Below are positions 34,786-43,689 of a DNA stretch of 44,013 bases, in pieces; the stretch's first letter is position 1; every line of letters begins with the position of its first letter. The notes under the pieces are model-generated. The model was not told where the DNA came from. It was given only the letters and a program-made list of their open reading frames with translations, and made no database searches. The translations under genes and the position numbers were made by a program. The stretch comes from Flavisolibacter sp. (GTDB lineage: Bacteria; Bacteroidota; Bacteroidia; Chitinophagales; Chitinophagaceae): positions 1 through 44,013 of the forward strand of contig JAQBNG010000201.1 in NCBI GenBank assembly GCA_028288675.1, written 5' to 3'.

Positions 34786-35586
34786 TTATTTATAGCTTTC
34801 AAGCCCCGATTCTTTTTTACTACTTGAGTTGCTAAACTTATTTAGTAAACCGTTGCAATAGGCCGACATTCCTACCACATCGGCTCCAATATTAATAAAC
34901 TGGTAACCCATGTCCTTAAACTCTTCTAACTTATCTATGCTACCGGTAGTGGCAGCAAACTTGCCATGTTTTTTTGCCACCGCAGCCACCTGAATCCTAG
35001 CATCCAGCAGCAAAGGATTGTTCCAATCTCCGGGAGCGCCGATGCTTTGGCTAAAATCGCCAGGGCCAAAAAACAGCATATCAAATCCATCCAGTGCCGC
35101 TATTTTATCCAGCTCCTGCAACGCTTCTGCATCTTCTATTTGAAACACTACGAAACGCTGTGTATTTGCTTGCTGCAAGTAGTCTTTAAAATTCATGTTA
35201 GTGTAACCGCCATCTGCGCTTCCGCCATCAATAGCGCGACGGCCCATTGGATGAAAGCGGGTGTATTCGATTACCTTTTTCGCGTCTTCTTCGTTCATTA
35301 CGTGCGGCACTAAAATTCCGGTCGCATCCAGTTCCAAAGGCTTGACGTAATCGCTGTAGCTCCCACGTGGAATGCGTACCATTAAATCGGTATCATGTGC
35401 TTTGCTGGCCCAAACATGCGCACTATAAACAGACCAATCTTGCGCCAGATGCTCCCTGTCAACCCACACACAATCAAAACCACTCATGGCTGCTATTTCC
35501 GTGGATACGGCATCGGCGATATTTACCTTAAAGCAACAAGCCGTTTCGCCTGCACGCAACTTTTTTAATACTTTACTTTGTCTCAT
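34786..35586 (-). CDS. HpcH/HpaI-family aldolase (2-keto-3-deoxy-sugar-acid type)
   Basis: A 266-residue class II aldolase. Conserved residues are D43-x-E45-H46 in WVDREHLAQD, R71 in VRIPRG, metal ligands E151 in FQIEDAEAL and D177 in GPGDFSQSIG. Family members split 2-keto-3-deoxy acids (glucarate, rhamnonate or 4-hydroxy-2-ketoheptanedioate types) to pyruvate and an aldehyde. It probably ends the sugar-acid branch of the regulon. The final 15 residues (SNSSSKKESGLESYK) form a polar tail outside the fold. It starts 35 bp after the HEAT-repeat gene in operon 5. Confidence 0.85.
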   Translation of the reverse strand: MRQSKVLKKLRAGETACCFKVNIADAVSTEIAAMSGFDCVWVDREHLAQDWSVYSAHVWASKAHDTDLMVRIPRGSYSDYVKPLELDATGILVPHVMNEEDAKKVIEYTRFHPMGRRAIDGGSADGGYTNMNFKDYLQQANTQRFVVFQIEDAEALQELDKIAALDGFDMLFFGPGDFSQSIGAPGDWNNPLLLDARIQVAAVAKKHGKFAATTGSIDKLEEFKDMGYQFINIGADVVGMSAYCNGLLNKFSNSSSKKESGLESYK

Positions 35587-35621
35587 TTATTATGGTTGTT
35601 TGCCGATGGTTTTATCTATTG

Positions 35622-36536
35622 TTATCGTTTGTAGAGAAAAATCTTTAGCAGTGCATTGGCTGCCGCCACTCTTACATCAGTATTTTCATTGGCCAATAAC
35701 TTTTTCAAAACCGGAATATCCATTGCAGTACCTCTAATGCCTAAGCCTTCTGCCACTTCGTACTGCTGGCCAATTTCGCCGTCTGCATATTTTAATAAAA
35801 GAGCTTTTGATCGGGGCCGTTCTTTTGCAGAATCGTGTACAAATAGACAACTGGCAACATAAACCCTTGCGGCATCATCTTGTTTCAAACGCAGCAGGCA
35901 TTCATTTAATCGCTTCATTGTTTGTGCCGAAATTTTTGATTTAAAACGCAACGCATAAGCTGCATATCTATAGTCATTAATTTCGTTTGATAATAGTAAT
36001 TCAGACAACCGGTTTTCCAATGCAAGGGACTTATTATTAGAAAGCACCCAGCGGGCCATTGCTTTAAAGCCACCAGTGCCTGTATCTGCATAGTTGATTA
36101 TTTGAGGCGACGGGGTTTTGTATCCTAACTTTCCCAGGCTTTCCAAAGCTGTTAGCCGAGTCTTTATGCCGGCACCGCTGGTAAATTCGTTTTCCAACTG
36201 TTTTATATAGCGATGAAACTTTTGAGGATATTGCTTATTTAAACGGGCCAACACTCTTGCTGAACCTATAAAATTTTCAGGCGCCGCTTTTTGCAGTTGT
36301 AAAAACTGCACTTCCAGTCCAGATGTATGCTTGTGATAAATGAGGTTTTCAGCAGCATGTACTTTAATGAAAAAGGTTTCTCCGTTACTGACTGCCTCGT
36401 TAAGAACCTGCAGACAATTTTTAATATCCGTTTTATGCTGCCCAAGCATCTTATTACCTGCCAACATACAAGTAAACATTAAAAAAAGCCGCATTGTTTT
36501 TTGCATCGCATGTTTTAGTACCACCGGTCGTGCCAT
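35622..36536 (-). CDS. Exported HEAT-repeat protein
   Basis: A 304-residue protein. Three in-frame ATGs are possible (36536, 36506, 36494); all lead into a hydrophobic signal (MRLFLMFTCMLAG), so export is likely. The mature part is alpha-helical with HEAT-like units, clearest at the C-terminus (DIPVLKKLLANENTDVRVAAANALLKI) and near KTRLTALESLGKLGY and YRYAAYALRFK. No catalytic motif is seen. HEAT modules of this sort often accompany polysaccharide utilisation enzymes as scaffolds or as fragments of larger glycan-related proteins. It is the first gene of operon 5, directly behind promoter E. Its exact role is unknown. Confidence 0.7.
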   Translation of the reverse strand: MARPVVLKHAMQKTMRLFLMFTCMLAGNKMLGQHKTDIKNCLQVLNEAVSNGETFFIKVHAAENLIYHKHTSGLEVQFLQLQKAAPENFIGSARVLARLNKQYPQKFHRYIKQLENEFTSGAGIKTRLTALESLGKLGYKTPSPQIINYADTGTGGFKAMARWVLSNNKSLALENRLSELLLSNEINDYRYAAYALRFKSKISAQTMKRLNECLLRLKQDDAARVYVASCLFVHDSAKERPRSKALLLKYADGEIGQQYEVAEGLGIRGTAMDIPVLKKLLANENTDVRVAAANALLKIFLYKR

Positions 36537-36588
36537 TTTTTAGGTAATCGTATCGTAAAAGAGCAAGTGTTACAACCCTTCTACCTGT

Positions 36589-36648
36589 CAAAAGTAAATT
36601 TGATCGGCAGGGATTTATGCTATTTTTCAATGTATTTATAATACTATT
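36589..36648 (-). promoter_or_regulatory. Promoter/operator E (operon 5; divergent with the DHDPS-like gene)
   Basis: On the minus strand: element 1 AATAGTATT (36648-36640), spacer ATAAATACAT, element 2 AATAGCATA (36624-36616), -7 box TACTTTTG (36596-36589). Spacing is 24 and 28 bp, as in A to D. The site lies in the 177-bp gap between divergent genes and could serve both. For the plus-strand gene a weaker pair, TTGT near 36658 and TATACTTA at 36683-36690, may form the promoter. Confidence 0.8.
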
Positions 36649-36713
36649 CTTCGCCGGTTGTTTACATCAAGGACAGATTGACTATACTTACGCTATGAAC
36701 ATAAAATTAATTT

Positions 36714-37649
36714 ATGACTCCACTAAAAAGCAATGAAATTTATGGGACATGGGCTACTGTGTTACTACCTATAAATGAAGATGAAAGCATTGATTACACG
36801 GCGCTTGGGGTAAGCATTGATTCATTAATTGAATCAGGAGTTAATGGTATCTATTCGAACGGAAGTGCCGGGGAATTTTACAACCAGACCGAAGAAGAAT
36901 TTGATAAGGTGAGCAATTTGTTAGCGAAGAAATGCACGGCGGCAAATATACCCTTTCAGATAGGCTGTTGCCACATGAGTCCCAAGCTTTCCCTAGAACG
37001 GCTACAGCGTATTAAAGCATTGGCACCCGGCGCTATACAGGTAATCCTGCCAGATTGGTTTCCGCCAACCGTGCCCGAAATTATCAATTACCTCAAGGTT
37101 ATACAGAAAGCCGCCTACCCAATAGGAATAGTACTTTACAATCCGCCGCATGCCAAAGTAAAACTAAGCCCACAGCATTTTAATGACATACAGCAAGCCG
37201 GTATAAATTTAGTTGGCTGCAAGGTAGCAGGTGGGGATAAAGAATGGTATGCTCAAATGAAAAAAATATTGCCTGATCTTTCACTTTTTGTACCCGGCCA
37301 CCATTTAGCCACGGGTTTTACACTTGGGGCCAATGGCTCCTATTCTAATGTAGCTTGCATTAACCCTAAGGCAGCGCAAAAATGGTATCAGATGATGCAA
37401 TTAGACATTGAAAGTGCACTCGAGCTGCAGGACCGGATACATTTTTTTTTGCGGCAACACATATTCCCGCTTATTACAGAAGAGAAATATTCTGACCCAG
37501 CGATAGATAAATTTCTTGGTGCTATAACCGGATGGGCAAACGTTGGTACACGTCTTCGCTGGCCGTACCGCTGGGTTGACAGTATAAGAATCAGGGAGTT
37601 TAGAGAAGCGTGTAAAAGAATAATTCCAGAATTTTCAGAACAAGGGTAA
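36714..37649 (+). CDS. DHDPS/N-acetylneuraminate lyase-family aldolase
   Basis: A 311-residue class I aldolase. The Schiff-base lysine is K170 in LVGCKVAGGDKEW, the catalytic tyrosine Y142 in VLYNPPHAKV, and the carboxylate-binding loop is SNGSAGE (48-54). The loop differs from the GTTGE of dihydrodipicolinate synthase, and a lysine-synthesis role is unlikely in this setting. Members split 2-keto-3-deoxy acids, including sialic acid and keto-deoxy sugar acids, to pyruvate and an aldehyde. It is the only plus-strand metabolic gene of the locus and shares its upstream gap with operon 5, so co-regulation through site E is likely. With the HpcH aldolase, the locus encodes two pyruvate-forming aldolases. 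Confidence 0.85.
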   Translation: MTPLKSNEIYGTWATVLLPINEDESIDYTALGVSIDSLIESGVNGIYSNGSAGEFYNQTEEEFDKVSNLLAKKCTAANIPFQIGCCHMSPKLSLERLQRIKALAPGAIQVILPDWFPPTVPEIINYLKVIQKAAYPIGIVLYNPPHAKVKLSPQHFNDIQQAGINLVGCKVAGGDKEWYAQMKKILPDLSLFVPGHHLATGFTLGANGSYSNVACINPKAAQKWYQMMQLDIESALELQDRIHFFLRQHIFPLITEEKYSDPAIDKFLGAITGWANVGTRLRWPYRWVDSIRIREFREACKRIIPEFSEQG

Positions 37650-37743
37650 GAGGCCTTTCTTTACGCACCCAACACTAAAGTTTACAAACCGATACGAATG
37701 CGTTTTACTGCATTGGCAGTCTGCAGTCTAACCTGGTTTCTAC

Positions 37744-39222
37744 TTACTCTTTAATGTTTACCTCACTTGAATTATGGGTATAATATATTTTTGATTCTCC
37801 TTGCTGTTTTACTTTCATTCCTGCAAATTGAACCTTCTGCACATCATCTAATACAACTGCATTACGAAAATCTTTTTTATCAGTGCTCATGGTAATATTG
37901 GAGAATTTAAGATTTGTGGCATGCCTCACATAAATACCCCATGCAGGCAATTCTTTAAACATAGAGAACTCCGGGTATTTAGAAGGCAACTCCGGAATAC
38001 TATCCAATTTGTCTAATGCCACCCGTGCAAACAATGCATTGCCACCACCGGCATGTTTCATAACAATGTTGCTAATTTCTACGCCATTAATTTTTTTATT
38101 CGGTAAGCCGGTAATAATAATTCCTGGCGATATATTGCGCGGCATATCTTCTATAGGACCTTCGTATAAGTACCCGGCATCAGGCTTGATAGCCGGAATT
38201 TCAACTACGACATTTTTAATGGTTATTGTGTTCATCCGGGCTGTTTTTTCTCCCCACCTTTCTCCTGTTCTTAAAAAGATTGCATTCCCCGTATTAAACA
38301 CCTGCAGGCTATCTACTATTATATTTTCAACAAATCCACCGTCTACCGCCTGCAGCGTAATAGCCGAGCGATACGTATCGTATACCTTATTATTGATGAT
38401 GCGAATATTTTTAAAACCACCCCGGGAAACAGTTCCAAATTTTATGGCATTGGCGCTGGAGCGAATGGTATTATTACGGATAAAAATATTATTGCAGAAA
38501 AATTTTGGATCATGCGATTTCAGGCAAATGCCATCATCCGCCACATCAAAAAAAGAATTTGTAACCGATACGCTGTCGCAATCAATTATATCAATTCCAT
38601 CTTCATTCCAAAAAGCTACATTATCAACTGTTATGCTATCAACAGTGACATTTTTACACTGGTCATAGGTTTGGTTCCAACTAGCTGAATTTTTAAGTAA
38701 AACATTTTTAATTATGATATTCTTACACCCACGAAAATAAATGATCATAGGTCTGGTTTCTATTTCCGGCCTTCCATTGCGGAATTTATCTTTTATCAAG
38801 CCTTTATCAATTACATCTACATAATTACGGGCTACCTGTTTCCCCTGGCCATCGATAATCCCCTTTCCTGTTACCCCAATATTCTGTACGCTATCGGCCA
38901 ATAACAGGGAGGTCATAAATGGGTTAACCCGGGCCTCATAATCAAATGGATTCAAAGACCCTAACAACACAGCCCCTTCTTCTAAATGTAAGACCACATT
39001 CGATCGCATGTGAAGAGTGCCAGTTAGGTACCTGCCTACATGAAAAACCAATCTTCCGCCCCCGTTCTGATTAATATAATTAATGGCAAACTGGATGGAA
39101 CGGGTATTTAACGTAAGGCCGTCGGAGTGAATGCCAAAATACGAGGCGAGGTAATCTTTTGCCGAAGCATTTATCGTTACCACAAAAAGAAGGGATATAA
39201 TAAATAATTTGCGCATAGCCAT
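37744..39222 (-). CDS. GH28-like right-handed beta-helix hydrolase, exported
   Basis: A 492-residue protein with a signal peptide (MRKLFIISLLFVVTINASA; a second ATG two codons in is equally good) and a pectate-lyase-like beta-helix. The early ASYFGIHSDGLTLNTRSIQ and GRYLTGTLHMRSNVVLHLEEGAVLLGS segments are typical of GH28 relatives. Catalytic acids appear as N206-E207-D208 (NTD in classical enzymes) and D229-D230 in ADDGICLKS. The GHG histidine motif is not found: the region reads KFGTVSRGG. It is therefore a GH28-like enzyme of altered specificity, likely on galacturonic acid or a related residue. It follows the GH106-like gene by 20 bp, forming a two-gene operon. Confidence 0.8.
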   Translation of the reverse strand: MAMRKLFIISLLFVVTINASAKDYLASYFGIHSDGLTLNTRSIQFAINYINQNGGGRLVFHVGRYLTGTLHMRSNVVLHLEEGAVLLGSLNPFDYEARVNPFMTSLLLADSVQNIGVTGKGIIDGQGKQVARNYVDVIDKGLIKDKFRNGRPEIETRPMIIYFRGCKNIIIKNVLLKNSASWNQTYDQCKNVTVDSITVDNVAFWNEDGIDIIDCDSVSVTNSFFDVADDGICLKSHDPKFFCNNIFIRNNTIRSSANAIKFGTVSRGGFKNIRIINNKVYDTYRSAITLQAVDGGFVENIIVDSLQVFNTGNAIFLRTGERWGEKTARMNTITIKNVVVEIPAIKPDAGYLYEGPIEDMPRNISPGIIITGLPNKKINGVEISNIVMKHAGGGNALFARVALDKLDSIPELPSKYPEFSMFKELPAWGIYVRHATNLKFSNITMSTDKKDFRNAVVLDDVQKVQFAGMKVKQQGESKIYYTHNSSEVNIKE

Positions 39223-39242
39223 TTTTTAGATCGTTAGATAAT

Positions 39243-42089
39243 TTATGCAATAGTAAGGGGTCCGAGTAAACCCATAGATTGAATGGGTTGTGTTTTTCGT
39301 AATCCGTTTGTCCAGTACTGGGCGACTGGATTATCTTTTAAAGTTTTCATATAATTGCCCATTGTTGTAGTAACCTTTATTTCAACTGTATTGTTACCTG
39401 GGTGAGTAAATTTCTCAATGTCGAAAATTCGCCTGCCATACCATTGCACTCCCAAGTTTACACCATTAAGAATTACTTCAGAAACGCCAAGGACCTTTCC
39501 TAAATTAAGGTAAGATGCCTTTTGATCACCAAGAAACAGGATACCGCGATAAGTTACAGTTCCACAAAAAGAAACAGTTTCCTGGATGTCCTTTAAATCT
39601 TTTAATTCAGTCATTTCCATTTTTGTATTCTTTCCATCGATATGCCGAAAGTCAACGCTCCAGCTATTGATACCAGGTGCATGAAAGCGTTCAGCAGCCG
39701 GTTTAGGTATAAACTTTTTACCACCTTTTGTTTTATCAAATACGATCACGACGGAATCAGCCGGACCAAGGTCCAACAGTATTTTCTCCGACTTATCTAA
39801 TTTATAGCGTTCACCATTTTCAGCGTTCCAAATCCATGCCCCGCCTCTTTTCAATAATTCATTGTTTGGTTTAATCTCAATAACATGTGCATCATCCATA
39901 CTGGCATTGATAAAATAAAGTATGTCAGCATCCTTATTCTCATACCTTACCTGTGTCACAAAACGATTTGGCTTATTTAGCTGCACATAGGGTGCAATGT
40001 TGTATTTGATCTGAATTTCTTTATACCAGTGGATGAATTCCTTTTCGGGTTTGGAAAGGAGCACAAAGTGTTCACCAAACGCTTTCATCTGATCAACATA
40101 CGATCTAACTTCTTTATCCTTTTGTTCATAATCAGCCCAGCCCAACGATTTTTGTGGATAGACATCCAAACAAAATATTCTACCTCCGTTTTGCAAAAAC
40201 TCCAACAATTTTTTTGCTGTAGCGGGTTCAACGCTGTCTACCTGTATTAAAAAGATTGTATGGTATTTGCGGAGGCCATATTGCAATTGTCCGTCCTTCA
40301 TTTCAGCGTCTCGTATAACACCTTCAGAGATATAATCGCAGGCATTACCATTTTGATGCATGGCCTCCCAAACCAATGATAAATGATTGGGGTATGCAAA
40401 GGAAGGAAACGGTTCGTTTTGAGCGCCATAGATACTCCACATATCCGCTAGCGGAGGCAGTATAGCAATGTCGGCAAACATATCTGCCTGTTGTAAGAGT
40501 GCAGACATCCTGGCTTTGTAATCAGCAAATTTTTTAAAATAGGGCCACCATGTATTGTGTTCGTTTATATAGGTACCGTACCGCACCCAACCTGGAAAAG
40601 GAGCTTGCGGCGGTGAGTAATTGAAGCCATGAAACACCGGATGCGTAACACCAGAGATGATACTTAAATCGCCGGTTACTTTCATGAGTTCAAGCGTTGT
40701 ATTAAAAACCACATCCGTGTTAGTAAGTTCTTCGCAACTTATGAGCCGGCGGCCCTTAAGATGCGCTGCCGATGAAACGTATTTGTTTACCATGGTGTAG
40801 CCCCGGCCAATCCGAGTATCCGTTTCGCTCATTTCTTTTCCAATGCCTGCTTTGATCCATGTTTCACATTCCGGTATGTCCATCGCAAAACTTCCTTCTA
40901 ACGGAAAATATCCTCTCCCATAAGCTTGTCCTCTAGATTTTACGCCATTTTCATGACACCAATTTGAAAAGGTGTCAACAAAATTTTCCTGTAATAGTTC
41001 TGTCTTGGTCAGCTCAAAATCATAACGTACCCGCTGAATCATATTTTTCATATCAGCACTCAATACAGCACCATATTCATAGTTAAAAACATTGCCCATT
41101 GACCCCACTTTAAATTGGGTGAAAGGCAAATAAGTCAACAGATCATAACCTCGCCTTTTTTTAAACTCCGCTTCCATATCTTTTGTCCAGTTGGCGCCTT
41201 CAAGTTCCATACTATCGGTAAATAATGCACGGACATGCTTTGATAAAGGGCCAGTGCGTTTCTGAATTCCGGTGGACATGTGATTTAGAAATTTTGAAAC
41301 AGCCACTTTATCATAATGATTTAGCACAGACCCATCGGCACCCGGCGCACCATTTATCACTTCTAAAAAACTATGGATTTTGACAAGCGTATATAAGACA
41401 AATTTCCCATTGGGAATTGCAACTTTAATGAACCCTGTTTTAAGCTGGGAAGTAATGTCCTGTACTTCTTCCATGCTGCTAAAAGGATCCGGAACTAATT
41501 TTACCGAAAGAATTTCCATTTTGCGCCGTGGATGCGGGCTGGAGACAGCAGGATCGGCTTCTTTAAGAAGGTCAAAAATTGATGCTTCATAATCCAGCTT
41601 GCCTTCAAGTTTTTTAGTGCCGATTAAAAGTATTTGCGCTCGTTCTTCTCCTTCAAGATATTCCGCTCCGAAGGGCCACCCCGAACCTACAATAAGGTCG
41701 CAAGTAAGACCAAGTGCTTTTGCTTCTGCAAAGGTGTGTTCCAATGCATCTAGCCATTCGTTACCTAACCATTGTAAGGAAGGTTTACCTAAATCATCCG
41801 TGCGCTGAGGAAACTTTATCGGATTTATTTCAACGCCACCAATTCCGGCGTCTTTCATTAGTTTTAGCTCTCTTGAAAGTTCTGCTTTATCAACCTTATC
41901 ACCATTCCACCACCAGCGCACAAAAGGCCTTACCCCGGTTGCTGGGCTTTTAAATATTTCGTAGAGATCATCGCTTTTAAAAAATTTGTTTGTAGGGATA
42001 ATATCACGTGCAAAAGTGGGAATGGAATGAACCAAGGCGGCACCGCCGGTAAGCAGGGAACTATGCAGGAGAAAATCTCTTCTTTTCAT
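39243..42089 (-). CDS. GH106-like alpha-L-rhamnosidase-family glycoside hydrolase
   Basis: A 948-residue protein. The N-terminus KRRDFLLHSSLLTGGAALV is a twin-arginine-type signal, unusual among the exported enzymes here. The GH106 opening is clear: VRPFVRWWWNGDKV (54-67), then LKLMKDAGIGGVEINPI, SGWPFG, and the C-terminal jelly-roll with EVILNGVNLGVQWYGRRIFDI and GNNTVEIKVTT. GH106 members remove terminal L-rhamnose with calcium and inverting acids. The gene heads an operon with the GH28-like gene; this pairing is common in pectin (rhamnogalacturonan) degradation and may represent either a linked but separate PUL segment or the same substrate. A weaker copy of the regulon site lies about 263-325 bp upstream. 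Confidence 0.82.
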   Translation of the reverse strand: MKRRDFLLHSSLLTGGAALVHSIPTFARDIIPTNKFFKSDDLYEIFKSPATGVRPFVRWWWNGDKVDKAELSRELKLMKDAGIGGVEINPIKFPQRTDDLGKPSLQWLGNEWLDALEHTFAEAKALGLTCDLIVGSGWPFGAEYLEGEERAQILLIGTKKLEGKLDYEASIFDLLKEADPAVSSPHPRRKMEILSVKLVPDPFSSMEEVQDITSQLKTGFIKVAIPNGKFVLYTLVKIHSFLEVINGAPGADGSVLNHYDKVAVSKFLNHMSTGIQKRTGPLSKHVRALFTDSMELEGANWTKDMEAEFKKRRGYDLLTYLPFTQFKVGSMGNVFNYEYGAVLSADMKNMIQRVRYDFELTKTELLQENFVDTFSNWCHENGVKSRGQAYGRGYFPLEGSFAMDIPECETWIKAGIGKEMSETDTRIGRGYTMVNKYVSSAAHLKGRRLISCEELTNTDVVFNTTLELMKVTGDLSIISGVTHPVFHGFNYSPPQAPFPGWVRYGTYINEHNTWWPYFKKFADYKARMSALLQQADMFADIAILPPLADMWSIYGAQNEPFPSFAYPNHLSLVWEAMHQNGNACDYISEGVIRDAEMKDGQLQYGLRKYHTIFLIQVDSVEPATAKKLLEFLQNGGRIFCLDVYPQKSLGWADYEQKDKEVRSYVDQMKAFGEHFVLLSKPEKEFIHWYKEIQIKYNIAPYVQLNKPNRFVTQVRYENKDADILYFINASMDDAHVIEIKPNNELLKRGGAWIWNAENGERYKLDKSEKILLDLGPADSVVIVFDKTKGGKKFIPKPAAERFHAPGINSWSVDFRHIDGKNTKMEMTELKDLKDIQETVSFCGTVTYRGILFLGDQKASYLNLGKVLGVSEVILNGVNLGVQWYGRRIFDIEKFTHPGNNTVEIKVTTTMGNYMKTLKDNPVAQYWTNGLRKTQPIQSMGLLGPLTIA

Positions 42090-42679
42090 GAAAGCGTGTA
42101 TTTTTTAGTTGTCAGTACATCCTCAAAACATTAATGATCGATATTACTGTACATTAATTATTTTTTGAATGGCGCACTGGTACAACAAGAACAAAATTTA
42201 TTTCACACTCTTAAGCTTTATAAAATCTCACAAGAAAATTATTCTATCACGCTAAACTTCAATAAAATTTAAGAGAGTAGAAAGTTGAACATTTTATAAT
42301 TACTTAATGACAAATAGACGTTACTCAAATTTTATTCAGCCATTCTGGTTTGAAAAGTACGTTTCAAATTAGGCCGTCCAAAATGAAAATTCAAATTTGA
42401 ATGATGGTACTATAAATCGGTATATATGTACAGCTTTCTTATGTAGCTTTATCCTGCTACGTTTGTCACCGCTTTTTATAAGCCAAAACATTATTGTCAC
42501 CTGCTTTTATTTATTATCAGAATGTACAAAAGAAAATAAGGTTTAACCATGGTTGATTCATAGGTACTTGGTGCTTTTGGAAAGCAGTAGGACCATGGTA
42601 GCACAGTGTAAGAGCATTCTTCCGATTTTGTTTTTCCTTTTCTAAAATTACAATGTATTCACTTTAAAACACTTTGACA
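42090..42679. other. 590-bp intergenic region between the GH106 operon and the IS110 remnant
   Basis: No credible gene is seen. The region is strongly A/T-rich. Besides promoter candidate F (42352-42414) it has a 5-bp stem (GTAGC/GCTAC, 42443-42460), a 10-bp palindrome AACCATGGTT at 42545-42554 and a second ACCATGGT at 42592-42599. The last 100-140 bp before the transposase could be the left end of the IS110-type element, where this family encodes its guide (bridge) RNA, but I see no boundary. Confidence 0.5.
42352..42414 (-). promoter_or_regulatory. Weak promoter/operator F (GH106-GH28 operon)
   Basis: On the minus strand: element 1 TATAGTACC (42414-42406), close to the regulon consensus, followed by ATCATTCAAA. 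At the expected place of element 2 there is only ATTTTCATT (42390-42382). A -7-like box TACTTTTC lies at 42359-42352, 31 bp from element 2 instead of 28. If used, the leader would be about 260 nt. This is a possible low-affinity or decayed copy. Confidence 0.4.
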
Positions 42680-43659
42680 ATGGAAACGAATAAACTATGC
42701 TGCGGCACCAAGACGTTTCTTTCACCGCGCTAGATGCTTGTTATCAAAACAACTTAGGGAAACTCTTTCACCTGCATGTTGGAAACAACAACGAAGGGAT
42801 TGCAAAAATTTTAGAACACACGGGTACGGGCTATCATTTTGTGATGGAAGCCATAGGAGTGTATTACATCCGTCTGGCCTTTTTTTTTTCATCAAAGAAG
42901 TTGTGAGCTGAGTATTGCCAATGCGCTGTCTATAAAGCGCTTCATCCAGATGCACGGCGAGAGGAACAAGTCGGATAAGAAGGATGCTGCGTGGATCTGC
43001 GCTATGCTATCGAACAACGGCCGCCGGCCTGGCAAATGCCCGACAGGGCTTATTTTCAGGGCAAGTAGCTTTACAACACGATCCGGGCATACCAAGAGCA
43101 GATTAAGTGCTTCAACAACCAGTTGCACAGTCTTGGCCTCTTGCCCGTTCAAAGCAAAGACGCCATACGGTCAATAGAGAAAATGAAAGCTGTGTTGCAA
43201 AAAGAGGTAAAAAACTTAGAGGCTAAATTGCAAGAACTGCTACAGCAGTGGCAACCCGAACAACTCAAAAACACAAGTAGCGTAAAAGGCATTGGAAAGC
43301 GAGCTGCCGCCATGCTAATCGTGTTTACACAAGGCTTTAAAAACACAGCCAGCCACCGGCAGTTAATCAGCTTCGCTGGCCTAAGTCCCACTGAGAACAG
43401 CAGCGGCACCAGCATTCAAGGAAAGTCAAAAATCTGTAAGCGGGGAGGAAAGCCTTTACGGGATGTGCTGTACATGTGCGCAATGAATGCGATGAAAACA
43501 AATCCGGCATGCAAGGCACTTTATGAGCGACTGCGGGCCAAAGGAAAAACAGGGAAACAGGGACTGATCGCTGTCTGTAATAAACTTTTAAAACAGGTGT
43601 TTGCTGTCATGAAAAACAACGCACTTTATCAACCCAACTACCAGTCGGCTAAACCCTAA
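42680..43659 (+). pseudogene. IS110-family transposase, disrupted
   Basis: Pieces of one DEDD/Transposase_20-type protein lie in different frames. The N-terminal part (from about 42697: DVSFTALDACYQNNLGK) runs into a 10-T tract at 42880-42889; removing one T restores the frame into HQRSCELSIANALSIKRF and GERNKSDKKDAAWIC. A second shift occurs near 43001-43002, giving YAIEQRPPAWQMPDRAYFQGK, then an in-frame TAG at 43066-43068 where Gln would be expected. After it the frame is open to 43659 and carries the C-terminal signature VKGIGKRAAAMLI, FAGLSPTE and the serine motif SGTSIQGKSKICKRGG. The start is also unclear: an ATG at 42680 gives METNKLCCG, which joins the body only by another shift. Three or more lesions make it inactive. 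Confidence 0.85.
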
Positions 43660-43689
43660 AATTTTTTTTGGTTTTTCTCACAGTTCATG

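Noticed and set aside
36695-36736. A 13-codon upstream frame overlapping the start of the DHDPS-like gene
   Set aside because: It has no recognisable leader-peptide features and overlapping short frames of this size are common by chance.
42126-42150. A second look-alike of the regulon site close to the GH106 start (ACATTAATGATCGATATTA)
   Set aside because: It needs a one-base insertion, has no element 2 at 24 bp, and the expected -7 position falls on the start codon of the gene.
42443-42460. GTAGC/GCTAC hairpin as a terminator
   Set aside because: No gene ends near it on either strand in the right direction, and the stem is only 5 bp.
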